Shown here: positions 14,675-22,035 of the stretch, piece after piece
How the letters are laid out: every line of letters starts with the position of its first letter
How positions within the stretch are numbered: the first letter of the stretch is position 1
Source of the DNA: CAYMEV01 sp964431655 [NCBI: uncultured bacterium]
GTDB taxonomy: Bacteria > CAYMEV01
Reading direction: 5' to 3'
DNA: 35,603 nt
Assembly: GCA_964431655.1 (NCBI GenBank)
Contig: CAYSKJ010000014.1
Location: forward strand, 1-35,603
Translations under genes and position numbers: made by a program
Notes under the pieces: generated by a model
Database searches by the model: none
What the model was told of the DNA's origin: nothing
The model's input: only the letters and a program-made list of their open reading frames with translations

Positions 14675-16759
14675 TTACTGCTGTTCTTCTTCCTTTTTAT
14701 AGGATTCAATAATCTTTTCAGCTATAGCATGGGGAACCTCTTCATAGTGCGAGAACTCCATATTAAAATTGCCCCTTCCGCCCGTCATGCTTTTCAGCTC
14801 ATTGGAATAATTAAAGAGTTCTGACATGGGAACAACCGCTTCGACTATGCTTCTTCCCTTCTTCGAATCCATACCCAGTATCCTTCCTCTCTTTGAAGAG
14901 ACATCCCCGGTTATATCACCCATATACTCGTCAGGAACAACAGCTGAAAGCTTCATATAGGGCTCCAGAAGAACAGGCTGGGCATCGTGAAAGGCCTTTT
15001 TGAAACCCATGGAACCGGCAATCTTAAAGGCAATTTCAGAGCTGTCAACAGGATGATAGGAGCCGTCATAAAGTATGACCTTTACATCAACAACGGGAAA
15101 ACCAGCCAGGATGCCTTCTTCCATTGCACCAATAACACCCTTCTCAACCGCAGGGATATAAGTTTTCGGTATTACCCCTCCCACAATGGCATTAACAAAT
15201 TCAAAGCCATCACCTCTTTTCTGGGGTATTATCTCTATATGGCAGTCACCGAACTGCCCTTTTCCGCCGGTCTGTTTTTTATATCTGCCATGGGCCTTGG
15301 CAGAAGCCTTTATGGTTTCTTTATAGGGAACCTTAGGCGGTTTCAGATCCACATCAACATTATACTTATTCTTAAGCTTGCTAACAATAACTTCCACATG
15401 CTGCTGTCCCATGCCTGATATTATAAGTTCATTGGTCTGAGAATCCCTTTTGTAGACGAAGGTCGGATCCTCTTCAAGGAGTCTTGATATTGATGCGCTG
15501 ATCTTGTCCTCATCTTTTTTTGTCTTCGGCTCTATGGCAAAGGACATAATTGGTTCGGGTATAAGTATCGGAATAACCTGAAGATCGCCCGGGTTTATGG
15601 AGACTGTATCTCCTGTATTGGTGGTCTTGAGTTTGGCAACAGCACATATGTCGCCAGCGCTTGCCTCGACAATTGCTTTGGAATTTTTCCCCATCAGGTA
15701 AATAAGCTGGCCGATTCTTTCTTTCTGGTTATTGGTCCGGTTTATAATGGTGGTATCTGTGCCCAGTACTCCCTGAAGAACTTTGATGAACGTTATCTTT
15801 CCGGTAAAAGGGTCTGATGTCGTTTTAAATACATAACCAAGGAAGGGCAGTGAATCATCAATTTCAATCCTGATCTTTTCCTTCTCAGCATTAAGACCGT
15901 AAATTTCCAGAGCCTCTGAAGGGTTGGGAAATATGAGGTCTATCCATTCAAGTAGATTCTTAATGCCTATATTTTTCATAGCTGAACCACAGAAAACAGG
16001 GCATACAGACCCGCTGTGAAATGCCTTTCTCAAAGTCTTAATCAGCTCTTCTATATCTATTGATTCTTCATTTAAATACCTCTCCATGAGGTTTTCATCG
16101 AATTCAACAATGCTCTCGACAAGAGAATCGTGCATTTCATCTATCTTGTCCTTTAGGTCTTCAGGTAATTCTTTCTCCTCATAATCCCCTGACTGGTCAT
16201 CTTTATAATAATAAGCCTTCTTATAAAATATATCTACAATACCACAGAATTTTGCTTCTGTCCCAATAGGATAAAATACCGGAACAGCCTTGGTGTCAAA
16301 GGAATCTTCAATTGATTCCAGGGCAGAATCAAAATTACCCCTTTCCCTGTCAAGCTTATTGATAAAAAACGCCCGCGAGGCCTTGAAATCATGGGCGTCT
16401 TTGTAAACCTTCTCTGTCTGGACCTCAACACCGCTCACAGCGCATACAACAACAAGGGAAGACTCTGTAACGCTGATGCAGTTTTTTGCATCCTGGATAA
16501 AGTTTCCGAAACCGGGCGTATCAAAGATATTAATTCTGCATTTGCCATGGGATGTATAAGCCATACTTGATGATATGGAGATTTTTCTTTTTATTTCCTC
16601 TTCATCAAAATCTGTAATTGTATTGCCTTCATCAACCTTTAAAAATCTGTTAGTTGCCTTGGTAGTATAGAGCATCGATGAAGTCAGCTGGGTCTTGCCG
16701 GTACTTCCATGCCCTACAATGGAAATGTTTTTTAGATTCTGGTTCTTTAATTCTGCCAT
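14675..16759 (-). CDS. EF-G-like translation GTPase (EF-G-2 subfamily)
   Basis: A 694-residue five-domain GTPase of elongation factor G type. The P loop is GHGSTGKT instead of GHIDAGKT, G3 reads DTPGFGNF, so the catalytic His of DTPGHVDF is Phe, and G4 is NKLD. Domain II (about 300-390), III (SRLLEEDPTF), IV (GGKGQFGDCHIEI) and V (LLEPYMKL, VSSKRGRILGMD) follow. These changes match the EF-G-2 class found in Thermus, clostridia and spirochaetes as a second copy whose role in the cell is not settled; it is unlikely to be the main translocase, which usually sits with rpsG and tufA. The start at ATG 16759 follows GGAGG; TTG 16771 has none. It has its own promoter and is monocistronic. Confidence 0.93.
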   Translation of the reverse strand: MAELKNQNLKNISIVGHGSTGKTQLTSSMLYTTKATNRFLKVDEGNTITDFDEEEIKRKISISSSMAYTSHGKCRINIFDTPGFGNFIQDAKNCISVTESSLVVVCAVSGVEVQTEKVYKDAHDFKASRAFFINKLDRERGNFDSALESIEDSFDTKAVPVFYPIGTEAKFCGIVDIFYKKAYYYKDDQSGDYEEKELPEDLKDKIDEMHDSLVESIVEFDENLMERYLNEESIDIEELIKTLRKAFHSGSVCPVFCGSAMKNIGIKNLLEWIDLIFPNPSEALEIYGLNAEKEKIRIEIDDSLPFLGYVFKTTSDPFTGKITFIKVLQGVLGTDTTIINRTNNQKERIGQLIYLMGKNSKAIVEASAGDICAVAKLKTTNTGDTVSINPGDLQVIPILIPEPIMSFAIEPKTKKDEDKISASISRLLEEDPTFVYKRDSQTNELIISGMGQQHVEVIVSKLKNKYNVDVDLKPPKVPYKETIKASAKAHGRYKKQTGGKGQFGDCHIEIIPQKRGDGFEFVNAIVGGVIPKTYIPAVEKGVIGAMEEGILAGFPVVDVKVILYDGSYHPVDSSEIAFKIAGSMGFKKAFHDAQPVLLEPYMKLSAVVPDEYMGDITGDVSSKRGRILGMDSKKGRSIVEAVVPMSELFNYSNELKSMTGGRGNFNMEFSHYEEVPHAIAEKIIESYKKEEEQQ

Positions 16760-16802
16760 TTTATCCTCCAATTAAAAAAAGAGTCTTTTATATAAGATTT
16801 TA

Positions 16803-16830
16803 CTTATAACACACCAGTCCAATATATCAA
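16803..16830 (-). promoter_or_regulatory. Candidate promoter of the EF-G-like gene
   Basis: Minus-strand TTGATA (16830-16825) and TATAAG (16808-16803) with a 16-base spacer; a start near 16796 leaves a leader of about 37 bases including GGAGG. Confidence 0.45.
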
Positions 16831-16948
16831 GTTAATTTTTCAAACTGTGAAAGTATTGTTGTAGTACAGAGCAAATAAACGCTTCACAGGGGATTTAAAT
16901 TCATTGACGGAAAAAATGCCTTCTGGTAATTAAAAAGATAAGGATGCT

Positions 16949-17737
16949 ATGACATTTAAAAGATATCTTCATATTATTTTATTACTGGTTTCAGCATGTC
17001 CCAGGGTATTTGCGCTTCAGGACATAAATTACTATATATCTGTCAGCTTGCTGACTAATCTCCACAGCAGCAGAGTCTACTACAGTTTTGCCGATAACTC
17101 AAGCTTCAACTACCATATCAGGCCAGATAACCCTTCCGAAGGCTATTATGAGGAGAATTCCGTATACACAAACTTCACCGCAGACCGGTTTAATAAAGCC
17201 CAGTATTCCATATCCCTTCTCATGAGTTATGGCAGACAGGATTATTTTCTTGCAGTTGAATCTTCCCTCGTCGATGGGAGGGCAACCTTCCCCCTTATGG
17301 GCGGCACCTTTTCAGAAAGCAGTAATACAGCCTATCTCCTGGAAAAGGATGTGTGGGGATATACCAGGATTAACCACGGAATTTCTCTTAAGGGCATAAT
17401 CCGTGACCTTGGCCCTATAAAGCTCTATTGGGTCCTGGGTATTGATTATTTGATGATGGATTTTGACATCATAAGGCACAACTATACCTTTAAGGAAGAC
17501 CAGGTCTTCCGGACAGCCCAGTGGATCAGGAAGTCCTATTCGGATTTCGGCATAAATGCCTTTATTGAATCCAATTATTTGATATACAAAGAGATGAGAC
17601 TGTTTATAAAAATTGGCTACAAATACTACAGGGACAGGGTTTTTAGAATAGAAACCGGTCCGGTTTTTCAGCACTCCGGTGTTGATTTCAACCCAAGCTC
17701 CGTAAGCTTTCAGATTGGCATAATCCACAAACTCTGA
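16949..17737 (+). CDS. Exported protein, probable outer-membrane beta barrel
   Basis: A 262-residue protein that I do not recognise. It has a signal peptide (MTFKRYLHIILLLVSACPRV, cleavage near VFA-LQD), then a sequence rich in Tyr, Phe, Asn and Ser with alternating polar and aromatic residues such as QYSISLLMSYG, LYWVLGIDYLMMDF and RLFIKIGYKYYRDRVF. It ends in SFQIGIIHKL, close to but not exactly the terminal-Phe signal of barrel proteins. Length and pattern suggest a barrel of about 10-12 strands. AAGGATG lies just before the ATG. It stands alone and converges with the proteasome-like pair. It might be a porin-like protein or an omptin-like enzyme; no catalytic motif was seen. Confidence 0.65.
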   Translation: MTFKRYLHIILLLVSACPRVFALQDINYYISVSLLTNLHSSRVYYSFADNSSFNYHIRPDNPSEGYYEENSVYTNFTADRFNKAQYSISLLMSYGRQDYFLAVESSLVDGRATFPLMGGTFSESSNTAYLLEKDVWGYTRINHGISLKGIIRDLGPIKLYWVLGIDYLMMDFDIIRHNYTFKEDQVFRTAQWIRKSYSDFGINAFIESNYLIYKEMRLFIKIGYKYYRDRVFRIETGPVFQHSGVDFNPSSVSFQIGIIHKL

Positions 17738-17756
17738 TAAGTTGAAACCTTATCAG
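17734..17756. terminator. Short inverted repeat spanning two convergent stop codons
   Basis: CTGATAAG and CTTATCAG (8-base arms, 7-base loop) cover the TGA of the barrel-like gene and the TGA of the proteasome-like gene. There is no T run, so it would be a weak bidirectional terminator or 3' end stabiliser. A similar CTGATA/TATCAG pair (22016-22035) sits in the next convergent junction of the window. Confidence 0.35.
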
Positions 17757-18793
17757 CCCCTCTTGTAGCCTCTTAAAAATCTTCTCATTCCTGCTGGGTT
17801 GCCTGCCATTGAAAAGAGGCTTTCATTGACATCATCAAAAGGTTTTTGGTCAATTATCAGATCTTTCAGCAGGCCGCAGGCATTATCCCTGGAAATAAAG
17901 TCAAACTGATATGCTGAAGCAATCTCACAGGAGAGCTTAGCCCGGTGATCAGATATCTCGACCCTTCTTTTTTCCGGATTAGTTTCTTTTCCGTTGAAAA
18001 GCACTATGTTAAAATAACCACCGACACCAATATTATTGGTTGATGCCGCATTGGTAGCATTTATTATGGCAAGGAGACCATCTTCCGGGGCAAAACCATT
18101 CAGTCTCTCTTCCAGGGTTTTATTCATCGACCACCGGATAAAAACCAGATCCGATATATCCTGTCCTGAACCAACGGACTGGAAGATGCTCTGGGCTTTA
18201 CTCAGACTGCCGTCGATCATTGATAGAACATAGATATCAAATTCACCGCTCGGATCAAGACCTGCAAGGATGCTCCTGTTTAAAAAAACATATCTTACAT
18301 CCTCAATCATACCTTTCCAGGATAAAAGGCTAAGCACATGATCGATTATCTCCCTGTGTTCAATGCTGTAACTTGATGATTCATTAGCATAACTGCCTGA
18401 AATGAAATCCCTGATATTAAAATTATATTTTGCACTGATTATGGAATCAATATGCCTCATTTTTATCTCTTTTGCAGATTCAAAAGCCATTTTTGCAACA
18501 TCTTCAAGACGAATAAAAGCATCTTCTTTATTTATAATATTTGTTTTAAACTCCCTGTACCGGTCCCTTATCATGTTTCTGATCCTGGAACGAAGTTCTG
18601 CCGCTATCAGGACAGTTCCTGAACATCCAAGGCATGCAGAGATCTTCTGCTGAATTTCAATATCATTGTCGATTATAGTCTGTATTTTATCAGCTGAATC
18701 AATTTTTCTTTCAAAATTGCCATAGGTAGTCTGCTCATCGCATACCATTACGCCTGAATATTTATCAAATCTCAAAGCATTAATTACTGTCAT
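17753..18793 (-). CDS. Proteasome/HslV-like Ntn-hydrolase, predicted active subunit
   Basis: A 346-residue protein that I assign to the proteasome beta/HslV fold. After removal of Met1, Thr2 becomes the N-terminal residue, as in HslV. The opening MTVINALRFDKYSGVMVCDE aligns with the first two strands; Asp19 (CDEQTTYGN, compare GDGQATLGN of HslV) matches Asp17 and Lys36 (ADKI) matches Lys33. ACLGCSG resembles the next strand and helix. Later, ILAGLDPSGEFDIYVLS and QSVGSGQD correspond to the strand pair and the GSG turn with the catalytic Ser (Ser209). GVGGYFNIVLF matches the last strand. It is about 170 residues longer than HslV, through a helical insert (about 70-165) and a C-terminal extension (from about 270). 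AAAGGAG before the ATG fixes the start at Thr2. Second gene of a pair. Confidence 0.75.
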   Translation of the reverse strand: MTVINALRFDKYSGVMVCDEQTTYGNFERKIDSADKIQTIIDNDIEIQQKISACLGCSGTVLIAAELRSRIRNMIRDRYREFKTNIINKEDAFIRLEDVAKMAFESAKEIKMRHIDSIISAKYNFNIRDFISGSYANESSSYSIEHREIIDHVLSLLSWKGMIEDVRYVFLNRSILAGLDPSGEFDIYVLSMIDGSLSKAQSIFQSVGSGQDISDLVFIRWSMNKTLEERLNGFAPEDGLLAIINATNAASTNNIGVGGYFNIVLFNGKETNPEKRRVEISDHRAKLSCEIASAYQFDFISRDNACGLLKDLIIDQKPFDDVNESLFSMAGNPAGMRRFLRGYKRG

Positions 18794-18850
18794 TTTACAA
18801 TCTCCTTTACTCCAAAGGTTTTTTGCTTTACCGGCACACAATAAACCGCT

Positions 18851-19873
18851 CTAAATACTGTCAAAATATTTATATCCTCTAAGAAACAGATCCAGCTGTT
18901 TTTTATCGCTGGCATATCTGAAAAGTTTTTCCTCTGCCTCCTCGAAAGGCATTTCCTTAAAGAAAAGTCCGTCGATAAGCTCCCTGGTCCTGTCAGCATC
19001 AAGCCATCCTTTTTTATACGCCTTTACTATGTCTGACCCGACTTTTGGTTTGTGGTCTGAAAACATCCTGAAGCCTTCTTTGCCCTTTTTTTCTATAATG
19101 CATAAATGGCAGTAGCCGCCGACCTGATGATTATATAAGCTTGCCTGGTCCACGGCCCAGAACATTTCGATAAGCCCTTCCACAGGGTCTATACCGTCTC
19201 TTCTTTTCTGGAGAGGAGTTTTGTTTATAAACTCAGCAAATATAATGTTGCAGACATCAGCGCCTGCACCCACAGAACTGAACAGTGAAGGCATGGGGTT
19301 TATTACACAGTTTGACGGTTGTATTTCAAAGAACTGAATAGGGCTATCCCCGTCATAGCAGGCAAATATAAATTCAATCTTGTTTATCTCGTCTATAATG
19401 CCACTTTTTTCTTTTTTGTTGATAATCTCAAGGGCTTTTTTGACAATATCCTCCTGCTTTATTTCAGTTTTTGTCCTGTTTTCAGTAAAATAGTTCCTGT
19501 TTACATCATCCATGGTAAAGCCATAAAGGTATTTCAGCCTGGAATTAATCTTCTCCCTTGTATTTTCTGTTATAATTCCGGCGGCCATTTCAGCCAGCTC
19601 AGAAGCTGTTTCGGGAAAACCCTGAGCGTGGCTTTTAACCATGGTATCTATCCTGTTTTTAATCTTGTGGACGCATTCCATGCCGAAATTTGGAAATCCC
19701 ACAAAACCGGCTATAAAGCCCATACCCAGGGTTTGTGAAATCTCTTCATCTAGAACAGAATGGATATTGTTCGAGTGGTATGTTCTCCTCAAACCTCTGA
19801 CGGTCAGATATTCCTCGTCGCTTATCATATATGCCAGATTTTCATTGATTTTTAGGGTATTAAGTACAGCCAT
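18851..19873 (-). CDS. Proteasome/HslV-like paralogue, predicted inactive subunit
   Basis: A 340-residue paralogue of the next gene; both begin M(T/A)V(I/L)N(A/T)L(R/K) and both end in (R/L)FLRGYK. The shared fold markers are visible: MAVLNTLKINENLAYMISDE, GFIAGFVGFPNFG, FACYDGDSPIQFFEI, SVGAGAD and VGGYCHLCII. The catalytic residues are lost: Thr2 is Ala, the Lys position is Asn36, the GSG Ser is Ala203; only Asp19 remains. I infer a structural, alpha-like or regulatory subunit. The start at ATG 19873 follows AAGGAG at six bases. It is the first gene of the pair, separated by 57 bases from the active copy, and divergent from the OPT transporter. No ATPase partner such as HslU lies beside it. 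Partner and substrates are unknown. Confidence 0.72.
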   Translation of the reverse strand: MAVLNTLKINENLAYMISDEEYLTVRGLRRTYHSNNIHSVLDEEISQTLGMGFIAGFVGFPNFGMECVHKIKNRIDTMVKSHAQGFPETASELAEMAAGIITENTREKINSRLKYLYGFTMDDVNRNYFTENRTKTEIKQEDIVKKALEIINKKEKSGIIDEINKIEFIFACYDGDSPIQFFEIQPSNCVINPMPSLFSSVGAGADVCNIIFAEFINKTPLQKRRDGIDPVEGLIEMFWAVDQASLYNHQVGGYCHLCIIEKKGKEGFRMFSDHKPKVGSDIVKAYKKGWLDADRTRELIDGLFFKEMPFEEAEEKLFRYASDKKQLDLFLRGYKYFDSI

Positions 19874-19930
19874 GTCTAACTCCTTGTGTTCAAACATTTG
19901 GAAAACAAATTTATACTGAGTTGCGTACCC

Positions 19931-19958
19931 ATTATAGATAATTTTTGACAATTTGCCA
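19931..19958 (-). promoter_or_regulatory. Candidate promoter of the proteasome-like pair
   Basis: Minus-strand TGGCAA (19958-19953) and consensus TATAAT (19936-19931) are 16 bases apart, giving a leader of about 50 bases before ATG 19873. The -35 is weak, which could mean activator control. Confidence 0.45.
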
Positions 19959-20080
19959 TAAAATTTTGTTTTTTTCTTTATATTTTTTTGTAAATTTGCT
20001 ATATGTTGAAAGATTGTCAATGTCCTGATGAAGGTTATCTTTAGGATTATAATTATATTATTTATAGGAAGTTTGAATTG

Positions 20081-22006
20081 ATGGAAAATAATAATAACCC
20101 TTCTCCTTACATCAGACATGATCAGAATCCTCCGGAGTTTACCCTTAAGGCCATTATTCTGGGCATACTGATTGCGGTAATATTCGGTGCTGCCAATGCT
20201 TACCTTGCTCTGAGAGTATCCATGACTGTATCGGCATCCATCCCGGCTGCTGTGATCTCCATGGCAATCTTAAAGAGCTTTTTTAAAAACAGCTCCATAC
20301 TTGAAAACAATATGGTGCAGACCATAGGTTCATCAGGAGAATCTCTTGTCGCTGGCGTTATCTTCACCCTCCCTGCCCTTATTTTCCTGGGCCTTGGCCT
20401 GGATTACATGAAGATTTTCCTTTTCAGCATTGCTGGCTGTATTATAGGAGTCCTCCTAATGATACCCCTGAGATACTATCTTGTCAACAAAGAGCACCGA
20501 AATTTGCCTTTTCCTGAAGGAACTGCATGTGCTGAGGTCCTGATAGCTGGTCAGGAAAAGGGCAATAAGGCTCAGTTTGTTTTTTCCGGTTTAGCCCTGG
20601 GAGCCTTTTACAAATTCTGTATAAATGGTTTCAGACTTATTAAGGACATACCGGCTTTTACGTCAAGAAAACTGCACCTTGCTACCCTTGAGTTTGAGCT
20701 GTCTCCCATACTGCTCGGCGTGGGCTATCTCATAGGCCCCAGGATTAGCGCCGTAATGCTTGCCGGGGGATTATTGGGATGGGTCGTTTTCCTCCCGGCC
20801 ATACATCTCATAGGGGAAAATCTTGCTGTTCCCATTTATCCTGCCGGGATTCTCATATCGGAAATGGGACCATATGATATATGGAATTTTTATTTGAGAT
20901 ACATTGGCGCCGGGGGCGTTGCTATAGGCGGTTTCCTCAGCATAATAAAATCCCTCCCCATAATAATTAATTCATTTAAAAGAAGCATAGAGGGTATTAA
21001 AAACAGCATAAACAAAAACAGCTTGACCATCCGGACAGAAAAAGACCTTAACCTCAGATACATAATAGCAGGCCTGATTCTGGTTTCAATACTGATTCTG
21101 GCTGTGCCCGCTTATAATATTAATCTTCTGGGGCTGGCTGTCCTTCTGGCTTTCTCATTCTTTTTCGTGGCAGTCTCATCGCGGATAGTAGGACTTATCG
21201 GATCTACAAGCCAGCCTGTCAGCGGCATGACCATATCTGCCTTAATTGTGGTAGCAGTACTTTTTCTTGGCATATACGGGGCAAATGAAACAACAAAGGC
21301 CGCATCAATCAGCATATCCGCCATAATATGCATAGCCATATGTCTGTCCGGGGACATGGCCCAGGATCTCAAAACCGGGTTTCTCGTTGGAGCAACCCCG
21401 TACAGACAGCAGTACGGTGAGCTTATTGGAACCCTCATTTCTTCCTTTGCAGTCGGTTATATTCTGATTCTTCTTCATAAAGCCTATGAACTTGGGTCCA
21501 GGGAACTCCCTGCCGTCCAGTCAAGACTTATGGCGGATATTGTTGACGGCATCATGGGAGACAGCCTGCCATGGGTTTTTATATTCATTGGAGTTATGGT
21601 AGGTCTTATTGTTGAGCTGTTAGGTATATCAGCACTGCCTTTTGCCATAGGGCTTTACCTTCCCATCTCCACGTCATCACCCATAATATTCGGCGGCCTG
21701 CTGTACTGGTTTGTAGACAGGAAAATGAGCAAAAAACATCTAAACGACCAGAGAGAGGTGAAAGAAAGAGGGACCCTCTTTGCTTCCGGTCTAATAGCCG
21801 GCGATGCACTGATGGGTATATTGCTGGGCTTTCTTACGGTTTTCACCATTTCAGGAAAATCAGTTATAGAATATTTTCACATAAGAGAGATAGTTCCTGG
21901 AGCTCTGGCTGAAGATATCATAAGCTTCTTAATATTTCTTGGACTTATAGCCTTTTTTTACCTGTACATATCTAGAAAAAAAGAAAAGCAGGTTAGTGAT
22001 AGATAG
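20081..22006 (+). CDS. OPT-family oligopeptide/metal-chelate transporter
   Basis: A 641-residue inner-membrane protein with about 14-16 hydrophobic helices. The N-terminal signature (PPEFTLKAIILGILIAVIFG, then GAANAYLALRVSMTVSASIPAAVISM) and NNMVQTIGSSGESLVAGVIF are characteristic of the prokaryotic OPT family, as are FPEGTACAEVL and SSRIVGLIGSTSQPVSGMTI. The family takes up small peptides or peptide-bound metals by proton coupling; the substrate cannot be read from sequence. ATG 20081 follows AGGAAG at nine bases (an in-frame TTG lies one codon earlier). It is divergent from the proteasome-like pair and converges with the GH57 gene. A shared role with the pair, such as peptide handling, is possible but rests on adjacency alone. 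Confidence 0.93.
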   Translation: MENNNNPSPYIRHDQNPPEFTLKAIILGILIAVIFGAANAYLALRVSMTVSASIPAAVISMAILKSFFKNSSILENNMVQTIGSSGESLVAGVIFTLPALIFLGLGLDYMKIFLFSIAGCIIGVLLMIPLRYYLVNKEHRNLPFPEGTACAEVLIAGQEKGNKAQFVFSGLALGAFYKFCINGFRLIKDIPAFTSRKLHLATLEFELSPILLGVGYLIGPRISAVMLAGGLLGWVVFLPAIHLIGENLAVPIYPAGILISEMGPYDIWNFYLRYIGAGGVAIGGFLSIIKSLPIIINSFKRSIEGIKNSINKNSLTIRTEKDLNLRYIIAGLILVSILILAVPAYNINLLGLAVLLAFSFFFVAVSSRIVGLIGSTSQPVSGMTISALIVVAVLFLGIYGANETTKAASISISAIICIAICLSGDMAQDLKTGFLVGATPYRQQYGELIGTLISSFAVGYILILLHKAYELGSRELPAVQSRLMADIVDGIMGDSLPWVFIFIGVMVGLIVELLGISALPFAIGLYLPISTSSPIIFGGLLYWFVDRKMSKKHLNDQREVKERGTLFASGLIAGDALMGILLGFLTVFTISGKSVIEYFHIREIVPGALAEDIISFLIFLGLIAFFYLYISRKKEKQVSDR

Positions 22007-22015
22007 GGCTGGAAT

Positions 22016-22035
22016 CTGATAAAGGCTTCTATCAG
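22016..22035. terminator. Short inverted repeat at the OPT/GH57 convergent junction
   Basis: CTGATA and TATCAG with an 8-base loop, overlapping the TGA of the GH57 gene and following the OPT stop. No T run is present; a weak terminator at best. Confidence 0.3.

Noticed and set aside
14987-15418. A 143-residue frame on the plus strand inside the EF-G-like gene
   Set aside because: Lies opposite conserved EF-G domains; no start signal; shadow frame.
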